Shown piece after piece: positions 1-6,836 of a stretch of 12,195 bases of DNA (within the stretch, counting starts at the first letter, position 1; the number at the start of each line of letters is the position of its first letter). The stretch is taken from positions 1-12,195 of the forward strand of contig CAHJWV010000750.1 in the NCBI GenBank assembly GCA_903643055.1. Reading direction: 5' to 3'. The notes beneath the pieces were generated by a model that searched no databases, had not been told where the DNA came from, and saw nothing but the letters and a program-made list of their open reading frames with translations. The stretch is from Burkholderiales bacterium (GTDB lineage Bacteria; Pseudomonadota; Gammaproteobacteria; Burkholderiales; Burkholderiaceae). The translations under genes were made by a program, and so were the position numbers.

Positions 1-76
<76 letters not shown>

Positions 77-115
77 ACTGAGAAGGTGGCGCGCAGTTCA
101 AGAGAAGAAGGATTT

Positions 116-191
116 GTCCCCTTCGTCTAGAGGCCTAGGACACCACCCTTTCACGGTGGCTACAGGGGTTCGAATCCCCTAGGGGACGCCA
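116..191 (+). tRNA. tRNA-Glu (anticodon TTC)
   Basis: The acceptor strand GTCCCC at the 5' end pairs with GGGGAC near the 3' end. The anticodon arm CCACC-CTTTCAC-GGTGG gives anticodon TTC. The T-arm is AGGGG-TTCGAAT-CCCCT, and CCA is encoded. It lies 39 bases after tRNA-Ala and 39 bases before tRNA-Asp, so the three are probably cut from one transcript. Confidence 0.97.
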
Positions 192-230
192 AGTTGGATG
201 GCACTTGCAGAGCAATCTGGAAGCCGTCAT

Positions 231-307
231 GGAGTGGTAGTTCAGTTGGTTAGAATACCGGCCTGTCACGCCGGGGGTCGCGGGTTCGAGCCCCGTCCAC
301 TCCGCCA
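231..307 (+). tRNA. tRNA-Asp (anticodon GTC)
   Basis: The acceptor strand GGAGTGG pairs with CCACTCC. The anticodon arm CCGGC-CTGTCAC-GCCGG gives anticodon GTC. The T-arm is CGGGG-type with GGTTCGAGCC, and CCA is encoded. It is last in the cluster, and a terminator hairpin follows within 10 bases. An antisense frame across this gene and tRNA-Glu is open but is not a gene. Confidence 0.97.
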
Positions 308-314
308 AACTGGG

Positions 315-349
315 AACGGGTTGCAGCAGAAATGCCGCAACCCGTTTTT
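315..349 (+). terminator. Rho-independent terminator of the tRNA cluster
   Basis: A perfect 10-bp inverted repeat, AACGGGTTGC (315-324) and GCAACCCGTT (337-346), encloses a 12-base loop and runs into a T tract (345-349, then CTTT). It starts 8 bases after the CCA of tRNA-Asp, so it most simply ends the + strand tRNA transcript. Confidence 0.9.
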
Positions 350-597
350 CTTTGTCTGGTAATTTTATCTGCCTGCCTGCCTGCCTGCCTGCCTGGATGA
401 GTTCATTGACGCGCGGAATGACTGTGTCAATCCAGTGGGAGGGCGGGTCCGTCCTCCGTTGAGCCGTGGATCGAGCCGGCGCTCGCACAAGCCAGCCGTG
501 CCCGCGATGAACTTGCGCAAGGCTGCCTGCCTACCTGCATGTGCTTCGCTTCCCTGTCATTGGCGGGCATTGCTGTCACTTCCAACCCAGAACGCAA
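350..597. other. Gene-free stretch between convergent units
   Basis: This stretch lies between the tRNA terminator and the terminator of the - strand operon. I see no reading frame with convincing codon bias, start signal or recognisable protein on either strand. Its only visible structure is the CTGC tandem repeat at 369-395 and a short degenerate echo of it near 521-540 (GGCTGCCTGCCTACCTGC). Confidence 0.7.
369..395. repeat. CTGC tetranucleotide microsatellite
   Basis: Six perfect copies of CTGC followed by CTG make about 6.75 units. The array lies in non-coding DNA between two facing terminators, so copy-number change would probably not alter a protein. A degenerate CTGCCTGCCTACCTGC occurs about 150 bases further on, which hints that the simple sequence was once longer or was duplicated. 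Confidence 0.9.
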
Positions 598-621
598 AAG
601 GCACACCCTGCGGTGTGCCTT
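596..621 (-). terminator. Terminator hairpin after tauD
   Basis: A perfect 10-bp inverted repeat, AAGGCACACC (598-607) and GGTGTGCCTT (612-621), surrounds a 4-base loop. Read on the - strand, the stem ends in a short TTTT run (599-596). It lies 34 bases beyond the tauD stop and closes the - strand gene array. The U tract is short, but the stem is strong. Confidence 0.8.
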
Positions 622-655
622 GATGGGTCATTGGATCGCGTCTCGGGCCAATCGC

Positions 656-1482
656 TCAATAAGGCTTATCGCCAAGAATCGTCGCGCGGTGCATCACGCG
701 GCGGTGGGGCAGGTAGTCGGCGGTGGCGTAGTGCTGCGTCAACCGGTTGTCCCAGAACGCTACATCGTTCTGTTTCCAGCGCCAGCGGACGGTGAACTCG
801 GGGCGCGTCGTGTGGAAGCGGAGATGACCGAGCACGGCGTCGCTTTCCGGCTGGCTCAGTTCGATGATGCGGCTGGTAAAGCCTTCGCTGACAAACAAGC
901 CCCGCCGCCCGCTCACCGGATGGGTGCGAACCACCGGGTGCGAGATCGGCGGATGCTTGTCGCGCGCAGCCTCCCAGCGCACGCGTTCGGCGGGCGTTCT
1001 GGCAAAGCGCCACGCGGGAACGACTTCAGGAAGTCATGCTCCGCATGCAGCGGATCGAGGAAGCGGCGGAACGGCTCCGTCAAGGCCTCGTAAGCCGCAA
1101 TGCCGCTGGCCCACAAGGTGTCTCCACCCGAGGGCGGCAGGATGTGCGCCGACAGGATGGCTCCCATCGGAGGCGACTCGATGAAGGTCACATCGGTATG
1201 CCAGTTGTCGCTGTCGGGCGGGTTGTCGTTGGACGTGTCGATCAGGATGATCTCTTTCGCCTCCGGGTGCTGCGGGTAGAGCGGGTGGATGTGCAGTTCA
1301 CCGAAGCGAGACGCCAGATCACGATGCTGATGCGGCGTCAGGGGCTGGTTCTCGAAGAACAGCACATGGTGCTGAAGCAATGCGGCGAGCAGCCCGTCGC
1401 GCTCGCGATCGGAGATCGCCTGGCTGAGATCCACGCCACCGACTACCGCACCGATGGCCGGGCCCAGGGGCTGGATCTTCAT
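656..1482 (-). pseudogene. tauD: Taurine dioxygenase TauD, split by a one-base frameshift
   Basis: An Fe(II)/2-oxoglutarate dioxygenase that converts taurine to sulfite and aminoacetaldehyde in the cytoplasm. The ATG at 1482 overlaps the tauC stop as ATGA. Residues 1-155 are in frame and carry the first two iron ligands in the HTD motif (H95, D97). At the AAG-TCG-TTC-CCG codons the reading frame is lost. The correct continuation (P-A-W-R-F-A-R-T-P) lies in another frame, and restoring one base in the CCC run (GGG on +, 1016-1018) gives an uninterrupted 275-residue protein (E. coli TauD, 283). The second part carries the third ligand (H251 in QHYA) and the 2-oxoglutarate arginines in HRRVMHR, and ends with ILGDKPY and TGA at 656. 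As read, translation stops at 913 after 189 residues and lacks H251 and both arginines. This is either a homopolymer sequencing error or a true recent pseudogene; the sequence alone cannot decide. Confidence 0.9.
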
Positions 1483-2345
1483 GCCTTGCCCTCCCAGGGC
1501 ACGAGCTTGCGTTGTACGGCTCTCAAGGCGAGTTCGAGTGCAAAGGCGATCAAGGCGATCACGAAAATGCCGAGCACGACGATGTCCGTGCTCAGGAACT
1601 GCGCGGCCGACTGAACCATGAAGCCCAGCCCGCGGGTCGCAGCGACCAATTCGGCTGCGACCAGCGTTGACCAGCCAACGCCCAACCCGACGCGCACGCC
1701 GGTCAGGATGTCGGGCAGGGCGCTGGGCAGCACCACATGGCGCAGCAACTGTGCGCGGGTGGCGCCGAAAGATTGCGCGGCGCGCAGCCGGGTCTCGTCG
1801 GTGCTGCGCACGCCGGTGGCGGTGGCGATCACCACGGGCGCAAAGATCGCCAGCGAGATCAGCAGCACCTTCGACAATTCGCCGATACCGAACCAGATCA
1901 CGATCAACGGCAGATAAGCCAGCGGCGGCACCGGGCGGTACAGCTCGATGAACGGGTCCAGCACGCCCCGGGCGGTCGGTGAGAGGCCCATCCACAACCC
2001 GACCGGAATGGCCGTGGCCAGTGCCACCAGCAGCGCGACCGCGACGCGGCTCAAGCTGGCTATGGCGTGCTGCCACAAGGTGGCGTCCATGAAACCTTCG
2101 CCGGACACCTGCAGCAGCTTGGCCCACACCGCGCTGGGCGGTGGCAGGAACAGCGGCGCAATCCAGCCGAACGAGGTCACCAGTTGCCAGATCAGTAACA
2201 GCACCCCGGCCGAGGCCAGGCTCAGCAAGGTGGAATGCTTCCACCAGGCTGGTGAGGAGCCAGCGGCCGTGGTGCTGCGAGTCGTGATCGCACCGGTGCT
2301 GGCGAGTTCGGGGACGGACGTTGTGGGTAACAGAATTTGGGTCAT
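1479..2345 (-). CDS. tauC: Taurine ABC transporter permease TauC
   Basis: Inner-membrane permease of the taurine importer, 288 residues, in the BPD_transp_1 family. Hydrophobic segments are seen near residues 40-58, 100-120, 140-175, 215-235 and 255-275. The cytoplasmic coupling loop (EAA motif) is at 189-212, with AAQSFGATRAQ followed by HVVLPSALPD, and would dock on TauB. The roughly 35-residue N-terminus is Ser/Thr-rich and cytosolic, so a later start cannot be excluded; no clear Shine-Dalgarno precedes the ATG at 2345. The gene follows tauB by 57 bases and overlaps tauD by 4 bases. The tau context and the close match of tauA to the known family support taurine rather than a general sulfonate as substrate. 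Confidence 0.92.
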   Translation of the reverse strand: MTQILLPTTSVPELASTGAITTRSTTAAGSSPAWWKHSTLLSLASAGVLLLIWQLVTSFGWIAPLFLPPPSAVWAKLLQVSGEGFMDATLWQHAIASLSRVAVALLVALATAIPVGLWMGLSPTARGVLDPFIELYRPVPPLAYLPLIVIWFGIGELSKVLLISLAIFAPVVIATATGVRSTDETRLRAAQSFGATRAQLLRHVVLPSALPDILTGVRVGLGVGWSTLVAAELVAATRGLGFMVQSAAQFLSTDIVVLGIFVIALIAFALELALRAVQRKLVPWEGKA

Positions 2346-2372
2346 GGCTGTTGAGGAAGGGGTGAGCGAGAG

Positions 2373-2388
2373 AGCCGTTGTGACGGCT
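2373..2388 (-). other. Intercistronic hairpin between tauB and tauC
   Basis: A perfect 6-bp inverted repeat, AGCCGT-TGTG-ACGGCT, lies in the 57-base tauB-tauC gap. No T run follows it on the - strand, so it is unlikely to terminate transcription fully. A role in mRNA processing or relative dosage is possible, but a 6-bp stem can arise by chance. Confidence 0.35.
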
Positions 2389-2402
2389 TCAAACGGGAAG
2401 AC

Positions 2403-3185
2403 TCATTGCAGCAGCGCGCGGTCTTGTTCAAACACCGACGTCAACACACGCTCGCGCGTGGCCACGAATTCGGGCAGCGATTTGATGGCGCGGGCCGCTT
2501 CGCCTGCGGCAAAACGTCGGCCGAATTCCAATTTGTGTTGCTCGGCGATGCGCGAAGGCCGCCGCGACAGCAGCACCAGATCGGTCGCCAGAAACACCGC
2601 TTCTTCCACGCCATGGGTCACAACCACGATGGTCTTGCCTGTGGCCGCCCATACGCGCAGCAGCAACTCCTGCATGCGCTCACGCGTCAAGGCATCGAGC
2701 GCGCCGAAGGGCTCGTCCATCAGCAACACCTTGGGATCGGCCGCCAGTGCCCGGGCAATGCCCACACGCTGACGCATGCCGCCCGACAGCTCCCAGATCG
2801 AGCGCTGCTCGAAGCTCTGCAAGCCGACGAGTTCCAGGAAATGCCGCGCACGTTCGTTGCGTTCGGGCTGGCCCACGCCCTTCAATTGCAGCGGCAGGGC
2901 CACATTGCCCAGCACATCGAGCCAAGGCAGCAAGGCATCGTCTTGAAAGACCACGCCGCGATCGGCGCCAGGCCCGGTGATCGGTCGACCCGCCACCACC
3001 GCACGCCCGCCGCGCAGCGGCACAAATCCCGCAATCAAGTTCAACAGGCTCGATTTGCCGCAACCGGACGGCCCAAGCAGCACCAGCAACGCGCCGTCCG
3101 GAATCTGCAACGAGACCTGGTCCAGCACCGGCGTTGCGTTGGAGGCATCCCCATATCCCACGATTACTTTTTCTAGATCGACCAC
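2403..3185 (-). CDS. tauB: Taurine ABC transporter ATP-binding protein TauB
   Basis: Cytoplasmic ATPase subunit that powers TauC, 260 residues. It contains Walker [10 protein letters not shown] (38-46), Q-loop Q81, the ABC signature LSGGMRQR (133-140), Walker B VLLMDEP (153-159) followed by FGALD, and H-loop H191. The residue after the H-loop histidine is Gly (THGVEEA), where nitrate/sulfonate/taurine ATPases usually have Asp (THDIEEA); the catalytic residues themselves are intact. The chosen start is a GTG at 3185, preceded by a GAGGGT ribosome site 6 bases upstream, 48 bases after tauA. It lies between the binding protein and the permease in the usual tauABC order. Confidence 0.93.
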   Translation of the reverse strand: MVDLEKVIVGYGDASNATPVLDQVSLQIPDGALLVLLGPSGCGKSSLLNLIAGFVPLRGGRAVVAGRPITGPGADRGVVFQDDALLPWLDVLGNVALPLQLKGVGQPERNERARHFLELVGLQSFEQRSIWELSGGMRQRVGIARALAADPKVLLMDEPFGALDALTRERMQELLLRVWAATGKTIVVVTHGVEEAVFLATDLVLLSRRPSRIAEQHKLEFGRRFAAGEAARAIKSLPEFVATRERVLTSVFEQDRALLQ

Positions 3186-3233
3186 GATGTGACCCTCGTC
3201 AATGTCAGAACGATCAATGGGGTGACGTGCACG

Positions 3234-4256
3234 TCAGTTCTTGGTCGCCACTTGCTGGGGCGCGGGCTTGGCAGCCGCTTGCACGAAGCGCGGCGTCACA
3301 TAGCCTTGGTAGTCCGGCAGGACCTTGTCGATCTTGCCTTGCTCTTTCAGGAACTTCGAGGTCTCGGTGACGGCCTTCACGATGGCGGACGACGACAGCA
3401 CGCTGTTTTGCTCGGACAAGGTCAGAAACTTGCTGCCGGCCAGCAGGTCTTTGATCTCCTCCTGCTTCGCCCCGGTCAGCTTGGCGATCTTGGCCAGGTT
3501 GTCGGCATTGCCCGCAAAGGCTTTCGGATCGGCGCGGTAAGCGGCGTAGGCCGCGCCGGTGACGCGAGCGAAGGCAGTGACGAAGTCCGGGTTCTTGGCC
3601 GCGAAGTCTTTGCGGACGATCCAGGCATCAAAAGTCGGCGCACCCCAGGCGGCCACTTCGACCGAGCTTGTCAGTGTTTTGCCGCTGGCCTTGATCTGGC
3701 CGAGCGCCGGGTCCCAGACATAGGCTGCGTCGATGTCGCCACGCTGCCAGGCGGCGGTGATCTCGGTCGGGCGCAGGTTCAGGATCGTGACCTTCTTCGG
3801 ATCGATGCCCCAATGCTTCAGTGCCGCCAACAGGCTGTAGTGCGTGGTCGACACGAACGGCACGGCGATCTTCTTGCCGACCAGGTCGGAGGCCTTGGTG
3901 ATGTTTGCGCCATTGCGCACCACCAGCGCTTCAGCGCTGCCGATTTCGGCAGCAATGAAGAAGGTCTCGACCGGCAGCTCGCGGCTGGCGGCGGCGGCCA
4001 GCGGGCTGGAGCCAAGGTAGCCGATCTGGATGTCACCCGACGCGACCGCGGTGATGACTTCGGCACCGCTTTCGAACTTGCGCCACTGAATGGTTTTGCC
4101 GGTGGCCTTTTCATACAGGCCATCGGCCTGGGCGACCTTGGCCGGCTCGACGACGGTTTGATAAGCGATGCTCACAGCGTCGTCGGCCAGCGCAGCGCCA
4201 GAGGTGATGACGCCAAGCGCCAGGGAAAGAAGGGAGAGGAACTGTGAGCGGCGCAT
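3234..4256 (-). CDS. tauA: Taurine-binding periplasmic protein TauA
   Basis: Periplasmic solute-binding protein, 340 residues. A Sec signal peptide of about 24 residues (MRR, a hydrophobic core, then AALA before DD) leads into the mature protein. The TauA family pattern is clear: IAYQTVVEPAKVAQADG near 30-46, WRKFESGAEVI, IGYLGSSPLA, VPFVSTTHYSLLAALKHWGI and AAWQRGDIDAAYVWDPA. These closely resemble the E. coli TauA sequence as I remember it. The C-terminal tail (residues after about 318) is Ala/Gln/Lys-rich and probably disordered. Purine-rich AAAGAGA lies just upstream of the ATG. It is the first gene of the tau cassette, and a 138-base gap with possible regulatory repeats lies upstream. 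Confidence 0.95.
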   Translation of the reverse strand: MRRSQFLSLLSLALGVITSGAALADDAVSIAYQTVVEPAKVAQADGLYEKATGKTIQWRKFESGAEVITAVASGDIQIGYLGSSPLAAAASRELPVETFFIAAEIGSAEALVVRNGANITKASDLVGKKIAVPFVSTTHYSLLAALKHWGIDPKKVTILNLRPTEITAAWQRGDIDAAYVWDPALGQIKASGKTLTSSVEVAAWGAPTFDAWIVRKDFAAKNPDFVTAFARVTGAAYAAYRADPKAFAGNADNLAKIAKLTGAKQEEIKDLLAGSKFLTLSEQNSVLSSSAIVKAVTETSKFLKEQGKIDKVLPDYQGYVTPRFVQAAAKPAPQQVATKN

Positions 4257-4394
4257 GGGGCATCTCTTTCGTTGAAGTCCGGCTAAGGTAGCGGTGCACG
4301 GTTCGCAACTGAACGATTGTTTTCAGATGACCTCATGCCGATAGCGCAGTTCGCAGCAATCGCTGCTGGGACTAGAGCAGCAAGGTGTTCAAGT
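4257..4394 (-). promoter_or_regulatory. Upstream region of tauA, possible promoter
   Basis: The 138 bases between the DUF971 stop and the tauA start form the largest gap in the - strand array and are less GC-rich than the genes around them. The heptamer GTTCGCA occurs twice in direct orientation, at 4301-4307 and 4349-4355, 48 bases apart. An activator of sulfur-starvation genes (CysB/Cbl/SsuR type, LysR family) is the expected regulator of tau genes in proteobacteria and could use such sites. I cannot point to a convincing -35/-10 pair, so the call rests on position and the repeats. Confidence 0.4.
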
Positions 4395-4736
4395 TCACAG
4401 CTGTCGCAGGTAAACCCAGGGATAGATGCCGCGAGCATGGCCATCGCTGAACATCAGCTGCAAACCATATTCACCCACCGGTGCGGCATCGGTCAGGCGG
4501 ATGTCGGCCGGCACATTGAGAGGCTGACCGAGGCGGGCGCTGCGCTGGCATTCAGCGCAGCGGCACTGCTGCCGCAGCCGATCGGCGGCCCAGGCCTGTG
4601 AGCCATCGGGCCACTCGATGCGCAGCTGCGAGGGGTCGAGCTGCACATGCAGTGGAGCGAGCGGGCCGATGGTCGAACTCATCTGTTGGTGCTTCTTGAT
4701 GACTGTGTCATTGCGCGATTCAATGGCTGATTTCAT
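4395..4736 (-). CDS. Small DUF971 (GBBH-like N-terminal domain) protein, putative zinc binder
   Basis: A 113-residue protein of the DUF971/GBBH-like_N fold, the zinc domain found at the N-terminus of gamma-butyrobetaine hydroxylase. The beta-rich core (LRIEWPDGSQAW) is followed by CRCAEC (C58, C60, C63 in this numbering) and, near the end, DGHARGIYPW with H100. The CxCxxC...H set matches the zinc ligands of the hydroxylase domain as I know them. The chosen ATG at 4736 overlaps the stop of the HEAT gene as ATGA. The ATG at 4682 would give a 95-residue protein with a fairer ribosome site (AAGAAG) and keeps the whole domain. No catalytic domain is attached. Its role is unknown; a zinc-bearing accessory to the flavoprotein or to a dioxygenase such as TauD is conceivable. 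The domain assignment is good, the function is not known. Confidence 0.85.
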   Translation of the reverse strand: MKSAIESRNDTVIKKHQQMSSTIGPLAPLHVQLDPSQLRIEWPDGSQAWAADRLRQQCRCAECQRSARLGQPLNVPADIRLTDAAPVGEYGLQLMFSDGHARGIYPWVYLRQL

Positions 4737-5737
4737 TGTTTGATGCGCGACAAAGCCAGCCGCACCACCTTGCGCACTTCCGGGTCGGCATCGGCTTCGG
4801 CTGCGCGCAGCAACGGCAGCACAGCCTGGCCATGGGTCTCGCCGATGTCGCCCAGGGCAATGGCGGCTTCTTTGCGCAAGTTGCTGATCTCGTGGGTCAA
4901 GGTCTGACCCAGCGCGCCGATGGCCTCGCTGGCGCGCAACTGGCCGAGTGCCCGCGCGGCACGCAGCCGCACTTGCCAATAGCCATCAGCCAGCGCAGTG
5001 ATCAGGGCCGCAGCGGCATCGTGCAGCCGCAGCTTGCCGACGGTCGATGCGGCTTCTTCGCGCACCGGCCAGGCGTCGTCGTGCAGGCCGGCCAGCAAGG
5101 CCTGTTGCACGGCTGGATGGGGGGCCGCTTGCGTGGACAGGGGTGAGGGCGTCGAGCCGTCGCTCATGCCCAAGGCGCCGGTGGCAGCGCGCCGCACATC
5201 GGCTTCGCTGTCGTGCATGGCCAGCTGGGCGAGCGCAGCCAGTGCCTCGCGATGCTTCAGCCAGCCCAAGACGCCGATTGCTTCGCGGCGCACGGTGGCA
5301 TCCGGGTGCTTCAACGAATCCATCGCTGGCGCTGCCGCTTCCGGGCTGCGCAACTCACGCAGCGCACGCAGGCCGGTCGCGCACGCAAAGGCGTGGCTGC
5401 TGACGCTCAGCGGCAGCAGCCAGGGCGCCGTGGCCGGGTCTTTCAGCTCGGCCAACGACAGCGCCGCGGCTTCGCGCACCGTGCTGGCATCGTCATGCAG
5501 CGCACGGCCCAAGGCTTCGACCACCGGCTGCGTTTCCCAGCCGGCCAGGCGTTGCGCGGCTTCCGTGCGAACCTCGAAGGCGGGGTCGCTCAGCGCGTCG
5601 ATCAACCAGGGCAAGCCGGCTTCGTCTTCCTCATCGGCCAAAGCGATCAGCGCGACACGGCGAATGCCGGCATCGTCGCTGCGCAAGCGGTCCCGCAGGG
5701 CGGGCGGAAGGTCATCGTGTTCGGCGATTGGGTTCAT
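4733..5737 (-). CDS. HEAT-repeat protein (PBS-lyase-like)
   Basis: A helical-repeat protein with no signal peptide or membrane segment, so probably cytoplasmic. From the ATG at 5737 it has 334 residues. About eight HEAT units recur every 30-45 residues, each with a V-R-x-x-A core: EVRTEAA (56-62), TVREAA, TVRREA, VRRAA, PVREEAA, QVRLRAA, NLRKEAA and EVRKVV (321-326). Repeats of this type act as binding scaffolds, and E/Z-type bilin lyases share the fold, but no cofactor chemistry can be read here. The frame stays open upstream; an ATG at 5845 would add 36 residues and leave only a 16-base gap to the ATPase gene. I prefer 5737 because the extra segment has weaker GC at third positions and no repeat. 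Neither start has a clear ribosome site. It is coupled to the DUF971 gene by ATGA. Operon position suggests it serves the AprA-like system. Confidence 0.85.
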   Translation of the reverse strand: MNPIAEHDDLPPALRDRLRSDDAGIRRVALIALADEEDEAGLPWLIDALSDPAFEVRTEAAQRLAGWETQPVVEALGRALHDDASTVREAAALSLAELKDPATAPWLLPLSVSSHAFACATGLRALRELRSPEAAAPAMDSLKHPDATVRREAIGVLGWLKHREALAALAQLAMHDSEADVRRAATGALGMSDGSTPSPLSTQAAPHPAVQQALLAGLHDDAWPVREEAASTVGKLRLHDAAAALITALADGYWQVRLRAARALGQLRASEAIGALGQTLTHEISNLRKEAAIALGDIGETHGQAVLPLLRAAEADADPEVRKVVRLALSRIKQ

Positions 5738-5861
5738 GCGTGCGAAGGGGTTGGCCGTGTTGCATTGGAGGGCTGCACGGGGGGCCGAAAGGTCAGGTTG
5801 ATCGATGCCAGCGACGTCAAACCGGCTTTCAGACCGAGGCGTCATGAAAGTCAAATAGAGG

Positions 5862-6836
5862 TCAAACGGAAAAATGCCAAGTGCCGGCCGGCGCTGCCGA
5901 GATCGGCAGACCCAGCGGCGTGAGGCGTGGATAGCTGGCGGCGAGGGGTTGTGGTGGCGTTTGCGATGGCGTTTGCCGTGACGCAGGGCTGGCCGCCTCC
6001 GGCCCATCGTGCAGCAGCGAAAGACAGTGCCGCTTCAGCGCTATGAAGTTTGACTGTGTCAGCAGATCGGCGTGGCGCGGGCGGGGAAAGCTGAGCCGAA
6101 AATCATCGATGATCCGCCCCGGCCGAGGGCTCATCACCAGAATGCGGTCACCGAGGAACAGCGCTTCATCGATGTCGTGCGTGATGAAGACGACGGTCGT
6201 GCCGATGCGCTCCCAGACCTGCAGCAGCAGCTCCTGCATCTTCACGCGGGTCAAAGCGTCGAGCGCGCCGAAAGGCTCGTCCATCAGCAGCACGCGCGGT
6301 TGATTGATCAGCACTCGGGCGATCTCCACCCGTTGCTGCATGCCGCCCGACAGCTGCACCGGGTAGCGATCTTCGAAGCCGCTCAGGCCGACCAGGGCCA
6401 GCATTTCGCGGGCACGCGCCAGCCGCTCAGCCGCCGGCACGCCTTTCATCTTCAAGCCGAAGGCGACGTTGTCTTGCGCTGTTTTCCAGGGGAACAAGGT
6501 GTGGTGCTGGAAGACCAGGCCGCGTTGCGGGTCGGGCCCGTTCACCGCCTGACCGTCGATACGGATCTCGCCCTCGGCTGCGCTCAGATGGCCGGCCAGC
6601 GCGCCGAGCAAGGTCGACTTGCCGCAGCCTGAAGGTCCGAGCACACAGATGAATTCGCCCGGCCGCGCCTGGAAGCTCACTTGCTGCAAGGCTTCGAAAG
6701 CCTGCGCGCCGCGGCCGAGCGTGATCGACAGCTGCTCGACGTCGATGGCGCCAGTCGTTTGCGAAACACGGGCTGTTAGCGGCGCCGCTGGTGCCGCGCA
6801 CGGTGGGGTGCAGGACGGCGTATCTGACGTGCTCAT
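5862..6836 (-). CDS. ABC transporter ATP-binding protein, nitrate/sulfonate/taurine family
   Basis: Cytoplasmic ATPase of the second importer, 324 residues. It contains Walker [10 protein letters not shown] (67-75), Q-loop Q110, signature LSGGMQQR (162-169), Walker B VLLMDEP (182-188) followed by FGALD, and H-loop H220 in ITHDIDEA. All catalytic elements are intact. Two parts are unusual in length: an Ala/Pro/Thr-rich N-terminus of about 28 residues and a C-terminal tail of about 45 residues (from about 278) rich in Pro, Ser, Ala and Gln, with no recognisable domain. The ATG overlaps the permease stop as ATGA, so the two are translationally coupled. It is related to TauB but clearly distinct, so the two importers in this array each carry their own ATPase. 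Confidence 0.92.
   Translation of the reverse strand: MSTSDTPSCTPPCAAPAAPLTARVSQTTGAIDVEQLSITLGRGAQAFEALQQVSFQARPGEFICVLGPSGCGKSTLLGALAGHLSAAEGEIRIDGQAVNGPDPQRGLVFQHHTLFPWKTAQDNVAFGLKMKGVPAAERLARAREMLALVGLSGFEDRYPVQLSGGMQQRVEIARVLINQPRVLLMDEPFGALDALTRVKMQELLLQVWERIGTTVVFITHDIDEALFLGDRILVMSPRPGRIIDDFRLSFPRPRHADLLTQSNFIALKRHCLSLLHDGPEAASPASRQTPSQTPPQPLAASYPRLTPLGLPISAAPAGTWHFSV

Noticed and set aside
135..488. Open frame on the - strand across tRNA-Glu and tRNA-Asp
   Set aside because: It is antisense to the tRNAs and gives the familiar spurious peptide pattern seen when tRNA genes are translated backwards (for example WTGLEPATPGV). No ribosome site or domain.
371..540. Tandem repeat as a CRISPR array
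   Set aside because: The units are four bases long with no spacers, and no cas genes are present.
913..2244. 443-residue open frame on the - strand
   Set aside because: Its first part is out of frame with tauC and is not protein-like. Only the part from 1482 on is real, as the N-terminal piece of the frameshifted tauD.
3189..4247. 352-residue open frame on the + strand
   Set aside because: It is antisense to tauA, which has a clear signal peptide and family motifs.
4352..4365. Hairpin GCAGC-AATC-GCTGC as a terminator after the DUF971 gene
   Set aside because: The stem has only 5 pairs and no T run follows on the - strand.
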